Source: Thiodiazotropha sp040506275
GTDB lineage: Bacteria; Pseudomonadota; Gammaproteobacteria; Chromatiales; Chromatiaceae
DNA: 64,000 bases
Assembly (NCBI GenBank): GCA_040506275.1
Contig: JBEVXD010000001.1
Coordinates: 856,601-920,600, forward strand
Reading direction: 5' to 3'
The translations under genes were made by a program, and so were the position numbers. The stretch's first letter is position 1. The number at the start of each line of letters is the position of its first letter. The notes under the pieces were generated by a model that ran no database searches, had not been told where the DNA came from, and saw only the letters and a list, made by a program, of their open reading frames with translations. This document shows, piece by piece, positions 16,264 to 24,930 of this stretch.

Positions 16264-18021
16264 ATGAGTCGGTTACTTTGGCCTAAAAAAACAATATCTT
16301 TTTATAATCCTAAAGCAGAAAGTGTTTCTCTTGTTATCGACAGTTTGGATATTTGTTGGTCGATGAAGCCGAATGATCGTGGTTATTGGTCTATAAAGCC
16401 TTCTCTACCATTCAAAGACTTCAAAAATTTATCCTACCATTTTCGTGTAGAAGAAAATGGAAAGATAAGGAAGATTACTGATCCAACAGCTAGAAGGTTG
16501 GGGATGTTCAATAAAAATTGTGAATCTTATTTTGCTGACCTGAATTATCAATTCCGAAATAGATACTTTTATACAACACCATTTCACAAAATTGTTATAT
16601 ATGAGACTCATCTACCAGCGCTGACACGCCACGCCAGTGCAAAACTCCCTGTGCCTCGTTACAAGGGAACATATCTCGGTCCATCATCTGAGTTTATCCT
16701 TGAATATCTTCAAAATCTTAGTGTTGCAGTAGAATTTCTTCCTTTACATTATAATGATGAAGAGCTGGGAAAAGACTGGGGATATTATTCAAAAAACTAT
16801 CATTCAATGAGGGTAGATTTCGCGGTAAATAAAGATACTGTTAACAATGAAGTGATGCAACTGGTTGACAGTTTACACGGAAAAAAAATCCCCGTTATCC
16901 TTGATGTCGTCTTTAACCATGGTGCTGAACTATGGGTTAAGGCATGGGGTGAGGATATTGTATATCGCCAACTAGATAACGGAGACTATTGTAATGGTTC
17001 AGGGTGTGGCGAAACTATAAATACAGAGCACTCTCACATTAGACAAACGATAATCGATTCTCTACTCTATCTGGTAAACCAATACAGATTCGATGGATTC
17101 CGTTTCGACTTGGGAGCACTGCATGATATTGAAACCATGCTTGAGATTGATAAAAAATTACCTAACAGAATCTACCTAATATCCGAGCCTTGGGCTCTAT
17201 CAGGTAGTAAGTGGGGTAAAGGAGAGATGAGCAGCGTATTCGCTAAAACGCGCTGGGCAATATGGAATGATGACTTTCGTGAATCAGGTAAGACCTTCAT
17301 TAAGGGTAAAGGTGATCATCATAATCGTGATCTATTGATGCGAGGGATAGTAGGAAGTCATGTTGATGATGGTGGATGGGCCTTAAGACCGCAACAGTGT
17401 ATTAACTATATTTCATGTCACGATGGGAAAACTCTCAATGATCTTGTTAAGGGTGATAAGCAGAGGGTTTTTCTCGCAATCTTTCTAGTATTGACTTCCC
17501 AAGGTATCCCCATGCTTGGTGAGGGTAGTGAAATGCTCTATTCCAAACAAGGACATGATAATAGCTACGATTGCCCAGATCTAAACCAGCTTAACTGGGA
17601 CGATGCTCAAAAACACAGCGATCTAGTAAAAGCTGTCGCCAGGCTGATTGCATTGAGAAAACAGTTCAGTCATTTCCGATATAGAGGCCATTTAAAGGTA
17701 AATGACAAAAAGAAGAGTGATTGGAATATTGATTGGATCTATCCAACGGGTTTCCCTCATAACGATAATGTAAATGCAATCGGTTACCTTCTAAGACGAC
17801 CAAGTGGATTGATTAATTGGAATAGAGATCAGCATACGCTACTGATCTTAATGAACGGAAGTCACAGTGGTGTTAACTTCCAGCTACCTAAAGGGAAATG
17901 GAAGGTATTAGTAGATGGCTTTCATATAAAAACTGATATCAATGGTATCAGTATCACTCCTCCAGCCAAGAATCATTATCATCTGCATCCAGGTACCTGT
18001 GCGATGCTGACCCCAAATTAG
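16264..18021 (+). CDS. GH13 glycogen-debranching/pullulanase-type enzyme
   Basis: This 585-residue alpha-amylase-superfamily protein has an N-terminal CBM48-like beta domain (residues 1-75) and then the catalytic barrel. The four GH13 regions are visible: DVVFNHGAE (214-222), GFRFDLGAL (nucleophile Asp282), ISEPW (acid/base Glu308) and SCHDG (His386, Asp387). CBM48 plus EPW is typical of isoamylase/pullulanase (GlgX-like) enzymes that cleave alpha-1,6 branches. It is somewhat shorter than GlgX (about 650-700). It stands alone between nif operons and is AT-richer than nif genes. Confidence 0.82.
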   Translation: MSRLLWPKKTISFYNPKAESVSLVIDSLDICWSMKPNDRGYWSIKPSLPFKDFKNLSYHFRVEENGKIRKITDPTARRLGMFNKNCESYFADLNYQFRNRYFYTTPFHKIVIYETHLPALTRHASAKLPVPRYKGTYLGPSSEFILEYLQNLSVAVEFLPLHYNDEELGKDWGYYSKNYHSMRVDFAVNKDTVNNEVMQLVDSLHGKKIPVILDVVFNHGAELWVKAWGEDIVYRQLDNGDYCNGSGCGETINTEHSHIRQTIIDSLLYLVNQYRFDGFRFDLGALHDIETMLEIDKKLPNRIYLISEPWALSGSKWGKGEMSSVFAKTRWAIWNDDFRESGKTFIKGKGDHHNRDLLMRGIVGSHVDDGGWALRPQQCINYISCHDGKTLNDLVKGDKQRVFLAIFLVLTSQGIPMLGEGSEMLYSKQGHDNSYDCPDLNQLNWDDAQKHSDLVKAVARLIALRKQFSHFRYRGHLKVNDKKKSDWNIDWIYPTGFPHNDNVNAIGYLLRRPSGLINWNRDQHTLLILMNGSHSGVNFQLPKGKWKVLVDGFHIKTDINGISITPPAKNHYHLHPGTCAMLTPN

Positions 18022-18134
18022 TACTTTTTAAAATCTTGCAGCACCAATCCAGTGCAATAAGAAGAAAATTTGTCATTTAATTTGTGGCTCTACAGGCAAT
18101 ATGCTTTCTGAGGTCATCTACAAACAGAACAAAA

Positions 18135-18150
18135 TGTAGGGTTTGCAACA
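18135..18150. promoter_or_regulatory. NifA upstream activator sequence for nifE
   Basis: TGT-AGGGTTTGCA-ACA fits TGT-N10-ACA and ends 46 bp before the nifE -24 element. That is a shorter distance than at nifH, but within what NifA tolerates. Confidence 0.65.
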
Positions 18151-18195
18151 AAAGAATATTCTATATAAGTATATATAAAACAATTAGATACGTTA

Positions 18196-18211
18196 TGGCA
18201 TATCGATTGCA
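18196..18211 (+). promoter_or_regulatory. Sigma-54 promoter of nifENX operon
   Basis: TGGCAT-ATCGA-TTGCA matches the RpoN consensus at all positions but one (T for C in -24). The nifE ATG follows 41 bases later. Confidence 0.88.
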
Positions 18212-18251
18212 TAAGGTTATGTAACAAACCTTTTGGAGTCATGGCCCTAAC

Positions 18252-19673
18252 ATGAAACAGAAAGAGATCGCTGCGCTTCTTGATGAACCGGCCTGTGCCC
18301 ACAACAAGAAGTCGAAATCTGGTTGTGCAAAGCCGAAACCTGGTGCAACAGCAGGTGGGTGTGCGTTCGATGGTGCGCAAATCGCGCTACTACCGATCGC
18401 TGATGTTGCCCATATTGTTCATGGATCAATTGCCTGTGCAGGAAGCTCATGGGACAACCGTGGCACTCGATCGAGTGGTTCACGTCTTTTTCGAATTGGT
18501 ATGACAACCGACCTAACAGAGCAGGATGTGATTATGGGGCGTGGTGAAAAACGCCTCTTTCATGCCATAAAGCAAGCTGTAGAAAGTTATTCACCATCAG
18601 CAGTTTTCGTCTACAACACCTGTGTTCCTGCACTGGTGGGTGATGATGTGGAAGCAATTTGTAAAGCTTCTGAGGCTCGTTGGGGAACTCCTGTCGTACC
18701 CGTGGATGCAGCAGGATTTTATGGAACTAAAAACCTGGGAAATCGCATTGCCGGCGAATCAATGGTAAAGCATGTTTGTGGTACCAGAGAACCGGATCCA
18801 CTGCCTGAAGATGCAGTTAGAGAGGGAATTAAGGTTCACGATGTTGCACTAATTGGCGAATATAATATTGCTGGAGAACTCTGGCATGTGTTGCCACTGC
18901 TCGATGAACTGGGACTGCGTGTGCTGTGCACACTTTCTGGTGACGCCCGCTACCGTGAGGTGCAAACAATGCACCGTTCTACAGCAAACATGATGGTCTG
19001 CTCAAAGGCAATGATCAATGTGGCTCGTAAGCTCCAGGATGCTTTTGATACTCCATGGTTTGAAGGTAGTTTTTATGGTGTACGTGATGTCTCTCAAGCG
19101 TTACGGGACTTTGCCCGACTGATTGATGATGATGACCTTAGCCAAAGAACAGAAGCTTTGATTGCTCGTGAAGAGGCTAAAATCGATGCTCAACTTGAGC
19201 CTTGGCGGGAAAAGTTACGTGGTCGTAGAGTCTTGCTCTACACCGGCGGTGTCAAGTCCTGGTCCGTAATTGCCGCACTACAGGATCTCGGCATGGATGT
19301 CGTTGCTACAGGTACCAAGAAGTCCACTGAAGAAGATAAAGCCCGTATCAAAGAGCTGATGGGTGAGGATGCGGTTATGTTGGAAGAAGGAAATCCCCGA
19401 GCATTAATCAATATCGTACATGACAAGAGTGTGGATGTATTGATTGCAGGTGGTCGCAATATGTATACCGCATTAAAGGCGCGTATTCCCTTTCTGGATA
19501 TCAATCAGGAGCGTGAGTTTGGATATGCTGGCTATCAGGGGATGGTCGAATTGGCGCGTCAACTGGTGCTGACTATTGAAAGTCCGGTTTGGTCACAGGT
19601 ACGTACGCCCGCCCCATGGTTATCATCAATCTCCTCTCAAGAGAGCAATCCAAGTCAGGAGGCCAAATCATGA
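18252..19673 (+). CDS. nifE: FeMo-cofactor scaffold protein NifE
   Basis: NifE with NifN forms the scaffold on which the NifB product matures to FeMo-co. At 473 residues it is homologous to NifD. Conserved cysteines appear in GGCAFDGAQIAL, GSIACAGSSW and VYNTCVPALVGDD. The N-terminus has three extra Cys residues (15, 25, 37) common in NifE. The stop overlaps the nifN start in ATGA, so the two subunits are made in equal amounts. Confidence 0.98.
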   Translation: MKQKEIAALLDEPACAHNKKSKSGCAKPKPGATAGGCAFDGAQIALLPIADVAHIVHGSIACAGSSWDNRGTRSSGSRLFRIGMTTDLTEQDVIMGRGEKRLFHAIKQAVESYSPSAVFVYNTCVPALVGDDVEAICKASEARWGTPVVPVDAAGFYGTKNLGNRIAGESMVKHVCGTREPDPLPEDAVREGIKVHDVALIGEYNIAGELWHVLPLLDELGLRVLCTLSGDARYREVQTMHRSTANMMVCSKAMINVARKLQDAFDTPWFEGSFYGVRDVSQALRDFARLIDDDDLSQRTEALIAREEAKIDAQLEPWREKLRGRRVLLYTGGVKSWSVIAALQDLGMDVVATGTKKSTEEDKARIKELMGEDAVMLEEGNPRALINIVHDKSVDVLIAGGRNMYTALKARIPFLDINQEREFGYAGYQGMVELARQLVLTIESPVWSQVRTPAPWLSSISSQESNPSQEAKS

Positions 19674-21091
19674 CCGAGATTATTAAACGTAACAAAGCTC
19701 TCTCGGTGAGCCCTTTAAAGGCAAGCCAGACCCTTGGTGCAGCTTTGGCATTTCTAGGTTTTCGTCGTGCTATACCAATGTTGCATGGATCTCAGGGTTG
19801 CACAGCATTCGGCAAGGTCTTTTTTGTACGCCACTTTCGCGAACCCATTCCTCTTCAGACTACAGCAATGGATCAGGTCACAACCATTATGGGTTCAGAG
19901 GATAGTGTGGTTGAAGGACTCAAAACGATTGCAGAAAAAAACCAGCCTTCATTGTTAGGTGTGCCAACTACAGGACTCTCTGAGACACAGGGTAGCGATG
20001 TACGAATGGCGGTGAAGATGTTCCGTGATCAACATCCAAAATTCAACAATATTCCTGTGGTACCAGTATCCACACCAGACTATAGCGGTTGTCTTGAAAC
20101 TGGATTCGCCAAAGCTGTTGAGGCAATCATAAAGACCATCGTCCCCTCTGCCGAAGATGCCAATACATCTCCTGAGCGTAGGCAAAGGCAAGTGAATGTA
20201 TTAGTTGGCCCATCCCTGACTCCAGGCGACCTGGAAGAGTTGAAAGAGATCATTGAATCATTCAATTTGCGGCCAGTGGTAATACCGGATTTATCCGATT
20301 CATTGGATGGGCATTTAGGTGAAGATGATTTTTCACCATTAACTATTGGTGGAACCGATACCTCAGAGCTCTTGAACCTGGGAGATGCCAAGGCAACGTT
20401 GGTCATCGGAAATTCCCTGAACAAAGCTGCTGACATGTTACATGATTTAACCGGGGTACCCGATTATCGATTTGGACATCTCATGGGGCTGGAGGCTGTA
20501 GATTCTTTTATCGACACACTGCACCAAATTTCTGATGAATCTGTTCCTGCAAAACTAGAACGTCAACGCGCTCAGTTACAAGATGCAATGCTGGACTGTC
20601 ACTTCATGCTAGGCATGTCACGTTTCGCTTTAGCAGCCGACCCTGATCACCTAGTGGCATTGAGTCAGATGTTAGCGGGAGTTGGGGCAGAAACTGTGGC
20701 CGCTGTTGCACCAGTGAATGCACCATCATTGAAATCAGTTGCTTCTGAAAAGGTCAAGATTGGTGACCTGGAAGACTTGGAAAAACTGGCAAAAGAGGGT
20801 GGGGCAGAGATACTCATTACCAATTCACATGGTACAGAGAGTGCTCAGCGATTAGGAATTCCTCTGCTACGTGCCGGTTTTCCTCAATACGATTTCCTGG
20901 GTGGCTATCAAAAGACATGGGTAGGGTACCGAGGTAGTCGCCAAACACTCTTTGATTTAGCCAACATCATGCTCACTTTGGAAAAAGGAGAGATCTCTCC
21001 CTATCGTTCCATCTACGCACAAAAGAGAGACTACCGGGAGGTGGCACATGAGCATAACAAGACGGTTGCAACTCGTGGGCTGCACCACTGA
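19670..21091 (+). CDS. nifN: FeMo-cofactor scaffold protein NifN
   Basis: The start is the ATG of the ATGA overlap with nifE at 19670, with CAGGAGG 9 bases upstream, giving 473 residues. A GTG further up would read through nifE and is rejected. Conserved features are SPLKASQTLGAALAFLG, HGSQGCTAFG and a DMLHDLTGVP segment. It is the NifK-like half of the NifEN tetramer. Confidence 0.98.
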   Translation: MTEIIKRNKALSVSPLKASQTLGAALAFLGFRRAIPMLHGSQGCTAFGKVFFVRHFREPIPLQTTAMDQVTTIMGSEDSVVEGLKTIAEKNQPSLLGVPTTGLSETQGSDVRMAVKMFRDQHPKFNNIPVVPVSTPDYSGCLETGFAKAVEAIIKTIVPSAEDANTSPERRQRQVNVLVGPSLTPGDLEELKEIIESFNLRPVVIPDLSDSLDGHLGEDDFSPLTIGGTDTSELLNLGDAKATLVIGNSLNKAADMLHDLTGVPDYRFGHLMGLEAVDSFIDTLHQISDESVPAKLERQRAQLQDAMLDCHFMLGMSRFALAADPDHLVALSQMLAGVGAETVAAVAPVNAPSLKSVASEKVKIGDLEDLEKLAKEGGAEILITNSHGTESAQRLGIPLLRAGFPQYDFLGGYQKTWVGYRGSRQTLFDLANIMLTLEKGEISPYRSIYAQKRDYREVAHEHNKTVATRGLHH

Positions 21092-21533
21092 GGATAAGTG
21101 GATGGCAACTGCTCTTAAAGTTGCATTTGCCACCAGTGATATGAAGCGGGTGGATCAGCACTTCGGCGCTGCGCAATCATTCGCTATATATGCCCTGGAT
21201 CAGGACAAAGTATGTTTTGTTGAGGCAGTCGAGTTCGGCATGCTGGATATGGATGGTAATGAAGACAAATTAGTTGCCAAGATTAATGCCCTAGAAGGAT
21301 GCATTGCGGTATATAGCCAAGCCGTTGGCGCGTCAGCAATCAATCAATTGAAAGTGAAAGGCATTCAGCCGGTAAAGATTTCACCAGGGGCCTCTATCTC
21401 CTCACTGCTTGAAGCATTGCAGCAAGAACTTCGTGATGGACCAGGTAGTTGGCTGGCAAGGGCGATAAAGAACACCGTTCCTGTTGACCCTTCTCGTTTC
21501 GACGAAATGGAACAGGAAGGCTGGGAGGAGTAG
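21048..21533 (+). CDS. nifX: NifX FeMo-cofactor precursor carrier
   Basis: NifX moves the NifB cofactor and later precursors to NifEN. The 161-residue product contains the family core KVAFATSDMKRVDQHFGAAQSFAIYAL with the conserved His. It ends with GPGSWLARAIKN, typical of NifX. The ATG lies within the last 44 bases of nifN behind GGGAGG, so it is translationally coupled. Confidence 0.95.
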   Translation: MSITRRLQLVGCTTEDKWMATALKVAFATSDMKRVDQHFGAAQSFAIYALDQDKVCFVEAVEFGMLDMDGNEDKLVAKINALEGCIAVYSQAVGASAINQLKVKGIQPVKISPGASISSLLEALQQELRDGPGSWLARAIKNTVPVDPSRFDEMEQEGWEE

Positions 21534-21536
21534 GTC

Positions 21537-22022
21537 ATGCCAACTGAGGAAATGATTGAAGAGCCAGGCCGGGTGGTTGAGGTTGAGGGTGAAAAAATTT
21601 GGGTGGAAACAGAAGCGAGAAGCGGATGCTCACACTGTTCGAGTCAAGGCTGTACAACTGCGGTAGTCGCCCGTCTTTTCGGGGTACAGAGAAACAGGCT
21701 AAAGCTGGACAATTCGATGCAGGCGAAAGCCGGTGACCAAGTGGTTATTGGTGTCCCAGGACGGTTGATTGCAAGGGCCTCAACTCTGGCCTATCTCGTC
21801 CCCCTGATTTTCATGCTGGCCACTACCATATTTGGCAGTTTATTTGGAATCAGTGACAGCTTGCAGAGCCTCTTTGCTTTGGCAGGTTTGCTGATAGGAC
21901 TGATGGGGATTCGCTGGTATACAAAAACGGATATTTCACGGCAAGCACATGGGCCTCAGCTGCTAAAAGTTGTAGAAAATGGTTACAAGCATGTCGTATT
22001 CCCGAAACATTTGAGGAGTTAA
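21537..22022 (+). CDS. RseC/SoxR-reducing-system-like membrane protein in nif operon
   Basis: The 161-residue protein has an N-terminal cytoplasmic part with the RseC-type Cys motif SGCSHCSSQGC (about residues 29-40). Two transmembrane helices follow near residues 85-105 and 110-130. RseC proteins accompany Rsx/Rnf electron-transfer complexes. Here it lies 3 bases after nifX, so it may serve an Rnf complex that feeds nitrogenase; no rnf genes are in this window. Confidence 0.85.
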   Translation: MPTEEMIEEPGRVVEVEGEKIWVETEARSGCSHCSSQGCTTAVVARLFGVQRNRLKLDNSMQAKAGDQVVIGVPGRLIARASTLAYLVPLIFMLATTIFGSLFGISDSLQSLFALAGLLIGLMGIRWYTKTDISRQAHGPQLLKVVENGYKHVVFPKHLRS

Positions 22023-22026
22023 ACTG

Positions 22027-22500
22027 ATGAACGAGGCAGTAATGGTGATTAGCGAAGATGATCCGGTCCTGGAGACCGATTTTGCCAATGAAATGGTGCG
22101 CCAGATGCGCGCTATCGATACCTATGGTACTTATGATGAGTGGCATGTTTCGAAGATACTGGAGGCTTTTGTCCTGACAAAAGAGAAGAAACGGGAGATT
22201 CCGGTTATTGGTGATCCGGATGAGATAACCATGGCTAGAGTAAAAGCTTTCTATAACGCCATCTCCGCCATGATCGAGAAAGAGTGTGGCCTGATGGCGG
22301 TACCCCTGATGAACCTGAGTCATGAGGGTTTTGGCCGGGCACTCATTACTGTAGGTAAATTGGTGGTTATGGATAAAACCCTGAGGGATGTACATCGATT
22401 TGGTTTTGCCTCGCTTTCAAAAATGAAGGATGAAGCAGACAAACTGCTTTCTGTGGCAATAGAGATTATTGGTCAAAATCCCAAAGTTGCTGGAATGTAA
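22027..22500 (+). CDS. NifX-associated nitrogen fixation protein (DUF269)
   Basis: This 157-residue soluble helical protein is of the family always found next to nifX. Conserved stretches are VRQMRAIDTYGTYDEW, VIGDPDEITMARVKAFYNA and GLMAVPLMNLSHEGFGRALI. The role is not established; it is thought to assist cofactor synthesis. It starts 4 bases after the rseC-like gene. Confidence 0.93.
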   Translation: MNEAVMVISEDDPVLETDFANEMVRQMRAIDTYGTYDEWHVSKILEAFVLTKEKKREIPVIGDPDEITMARVKAFYNAISAMIEKECGLMAVPLMNLSHEGFGRALITVGKLVVMDKTLRDVHRFGFASLSKMKDEADKLLSVAIEIIGQNPKVAGM

Positions 22501-22510
22501 GGAGGGAAGG

Positions 22511-22723
22511 ATGACTGAGGAAGAACTCAAAGCCATGCTCAAGGCAACCAAAAGAGCAAAACGCATCGCATCAGAAAAAGCCGGTGAGCTTCACGACCTT
22601 GTGGAAGACCGCTTACCTGCGGCTTACGAAGAGATCCCAGAGATTGCACAAGCCACTTATGATGCATGTCAGGCCTGGGCAAAGGCAGAAGCCGCCTACA
22701 AGGCAGCAGCAGAAACGAATTGA
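22511..22723 (+). CDS. CCE_0567-like small metalloprotein (DUF683)
   Basis: With the ATG at 22511 (GGAGGGAAGG directly upstream) the product is 70 residues. It is an all-helical two-helix protein whose first half reads MTEEELKAMLKATKRAKRIASEK, the pattern of the nif-associated family studied in Cyanothece (CCE_0567), which has been reported to bind metal. It regularly follows the DUF269 gene, as here. Confidence 0.9.
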   Translation: MTEEELKAMLKATKRAKRIASEKAGELHDLVEDRLPAAYEEIPEIAQATYDACQAWAKAEAAYKAAAETN

Positions 22724-22734
22724 GGTATTAAGAG

Positions 22735-23076
22735 ATGTCGATGATTACGGGTTTGACGCGAGGTGGTGAGGAGTACACACCTGCCTTCGTTATGGATATC
22801 AATCAGCAGAACTGTATTGGTTGTGGCAGATGCTTCAAGGTCTGTCCTAGAGATGTGTTTGATCTTGTTGAACGTGAAGATGTTGATGGTCTTCTGGATG
22901 AAGATGATGATTACGATGACGATGATTATGGGGATGACGATGATGATGGTTTTTCAGATGACACCGCGATGGTAATGAGTCTGAAAAACAACCTGGATTG
23001 TATCGGCTGTGGTTCTTGTGCGCGCATCTGTCCTAAAAGCTGTTTTACACATGAACCTCAGACTGCTGCTGCATAA
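22735..23076 (+). CDS. fdxB: Ferredoxin III, nif-specific, with an extended acidic linker
   Basis: The 113-residue protein has two [4Fe-4S] motifs, CIGCGRCFKVCPR (residues 27-39) and CIGCGSCARICPK (89-101). Between them lies a linker of about 45 residues that is almost all Asp/Glu/Gly/Tyr from 55 to 76. FdxB proteins usually have an acidic linker, but this one is unusually long and repetitive and is encoded by GAT/GAC repeats (about 22895-22955). It is expected to donate electrons during FeMo-co synthesis. Confidence 0.93.
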   Translation: MSMITGLTRGGEEYTPAFVMDINQQNCIGCGRCFKVCPRDVFDLVEREDVDGLLDEDDDYDDDDYGDDDDDGFSDDTAMVMSLKNNLDCIGCGSCARICPKSCFTHEPQTAAA

Positions 23077-23102
23077 TCTGAATCAACGGCAGGAGTAGCA
23101 AG

Positions 23103-23429
23103 ATGCCTAAACCAAAAAAACATGTCTTTGTCTGTGTACAAGACCGCCCGTTGGGGCACCCAAGACCCTCATGCAGCCAAAAAAAGTGTGCCGAGGTTGC
23201 TGAGGAGTTCTTCTGGCACTTACAAGAGCGTCAACTCTTTGATCAGGTACAAGTCACCACTACAGGTTGTCTTGGGCCTTGCAGTGAAGGGCCCTCTGTA
23301 CTGGTCTATCCGGAAGGTGTGATGTATGGCGGCGTATCCAAAGTAGATGTAGCAGACATATACGATAAACACCTTCAGAATGACCAGCCAGTAGAGAGGC
23401 TAAAGGTAGCCAAGGAGTTCTGGGATTGA
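23103..23429 (+). CDS. Thioredoxin-like [2Fe-2S] ferredoxin (Shethna-type)
   Basis: The 108-residue protein has the ferredoxin pattern of this thioredoxin-fold family: PRPSCSQKKCAEV with the first two cysteines, and TTTGCLGPCSEGPSVLVYPEG with the second pair. In diazotrophs similar proteins (FeSI-type) occur in nif clusters and may carry electrons or protect nitrogenase. The next gene starts within its stop codon. Confidence 0.9.
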   Translation: MPKPKKHVFVCVQDRPLGHPRPSCSQKKCAEVAEEFFWHLQERQLFDQVQVTTTGCLGPCSEGPSVLVYPEGVMYGGVSKVDVADIYDKHLQNDQPVERLKVAKEFWD

Positions 23430-23962
23430 ATCAGGATTCGAGTAGATCAGGGCGTCTGTCTAATGTAGTCCGATTTGTCAGTAATGAGGTTCACTTTGGC
23501 TTTGATATAGAGCCGGAGGCAAATGCTCAACTACAAAAAGCGGCATCCCTGATCTCCTCGAGAGAGGCATCTTCAGAAGCACTCAAACAGGCAGAACAAA
23601 TTGCGCCAGAACAGATCGAAGTACTCATTGCACGATATAAGTTACACTTCTATCAAGGAGAAACTGAGATAGCAGAGGAGTTGGCGTTAAAAGCTCTAAA
23701 ACTTGCTGCGGAGCAGGGTGGTTTTAGCCAGGACTGGTCCCAGCTTCAGCCTCAAACAGCAGATTGGAATGATCCTCGCGCTCCGGGACGGTTTTACCTC
23801 TATAGTCTCAAGGCACTTGCCTTTATCCGATTACGTCAAAAGGACCTGGACAAAGCAAAATCGATATTGAACGCACTTGCCCGACTTGATCCTTTTGATC
23901 AAGTCGGTGCAGATGTTATTCGTGACCTGTTAGATGCTATTAACACTGAACCTACCGATTAA
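23426..23962 (+). CDS. TPR-like helical protein, nif-associated (paralogue of 31999-32523)
   Basis: The start is TTG at 23426, overlapping the preceding TGA. The 178-residue helical-repeat protein has segments such as IEVLIARYKLHFYQGETEIAEELALKAL and RFYLYSLKALAFIRLRQKDLDKA, which look like tetratricopeptide repeats. The same pattern, block by block, is found in the protein at 31999-32523 of this cluster, so the two are paralogues. It is probably an adaptor in nitrogenase assembly; unproven. Confidence 0.8.
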   Translation: MNQDSSRSGRLSNVVRFVSNEVHFGFDIEPEANAQLQKAASLISSREASSEALKQAEQIAPEQIEVLIARYKLHFYQGETEIAEELALKALKLAAEQGGFSQDWSQLQPQTADWNDPRAPGRFYLYSLKALAFIRLRQKDLDKAKSILNALARLDPFDQVGADVIRDLLDAINTEPTD

Positions 23963-23995
23963 GGTGCCGGGTTAGTATTACTGAGGAAGAAAACG

Positions 23996-24370
23996 ATGGA
24001 TGAATCAGTTGCGGTTCGTTTTTATAAAATAGAAGAACTTGCCAACAATGTACATCAACGTCTGTACGATGAGATTTCTAAACTTGGGTTCTCTGAATCT
24101 GAAGTTACCCTGAAATCACCAGAAGAGGCGAGCTACCGACTTGAGCGGGATCCCTCAAACAGTGAGTTCAGTCTGGTTGGTGATTGGCTTAATGAGCAGG
24201 GCAGTAAGCTCGGAACTCTGCTGTTTCATGCTGACGGTACCTTTTTTGTGGAACATGATGTTGTTAAACCCCATCCTACTAAATCTGATTGGTTTGTTGA
24301 GGCGGTTAACGCATGGGGAAAAGGTGGTGTAATCAGGGCCGAAGCCAGACTTCTCGCTGTACCTAAATAA
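23996..24370 (+). CDS. Uncharacterised nif-operon protein
   Basis: This 124-residue soluble protein has an N-terminal helix (VAVRFYKIEELANNVHQRLYDEI) followed by a beta-rich part with GTLLFHADGTFFVEHDVV. No cysteines, signal or membrane segment are seen, and no family is recognised. Its position between fdxB-linked genes and the GGCT-like gene, with a 33-base gap upstream, suggests the same transcript. Confidence 0.65.
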   Translation: MDESVAVRFYKIEELANNVHQRLYDEISKLGFSESEVTLKSPEEASYRLERDPSNSEFSLVGDWLNEQGSKLGTLLFHADGTFFVEHDVVKPHPTKSDWFVEAVNAWGKGGVIRAEARLLAVPK

Positions 24371-24405
24371 TTCGAACTAAATTAACCAGACAAAGACTAC
24401 TAGCC

Positions 24406-24816
24406 ATGGACCACCGGGTCATTCTCTATCATAAGCAAGCAACCAGTGCGCGAACACTATTCCTCATGTTTGGAGGCCAGACAGTTTGTGCATTTGAACC
24501 CTTACCCAATCTCTCTACTGTTGTATCAACCCGGCCAGATACGGTATTTCACCCCACCGCGATCCTGAACGACACCGAAAAGCAGTTAGGCCTGCAAACC
24601 GATACATTGATATATGAAAGTGAATTTCGTCAAACAGTCGAAGTGCCTGAAGGGAACATCGAGATATTGCTGGCGAATATCAGCACCATGGATCCACCCT
24701 TTGATATCGCCGAAAAGGCTAATGCAAAATTCATCGACCTCACCCAGGCAAGAGGGTTACCTGCGGTTGAACTAGAGTTGTTACGCTCTGCTTATGAGCT
24801 GATTCTTGGTGGTTAA
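24406..24816 (+). CDS. Uncharacterised nif-operon protein
   Basis: This 136-residue soluble protein has an N-terminal beta-rich half (RVILYHKQATSARTLFLMFGG) and a helical C-terminal half ending ELELLRSAYELILGG. It has no metal-binding motif and I do not recognise a family. It follows the previous unknown by 35 bases on the same strand and is presumably the next gene in the nifENX transcript. Confidence 0.65.
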   Translation: MDHRVILYHKQATSARTLFLMFGGQTVCAFEPLPNLSTVVSTRPDTVFHPTAILNDTEKQLGLQTDTLIYESEFRQTVEVPEGNIEILLANISTMDPPFDIAEKANAKFIDLTQARGLPAVELELLRSAYELILGG

Positions 24817-24930
24817 AGAGAATCACTGTTTTCAGTTGATCTATTCGAATCTACATTTTATAAGTACAGAAGATACTCTATTAACCCGGCGACTAAGTAT
24901 GGGGCATGTAAATATAACACCTAAATCAGA

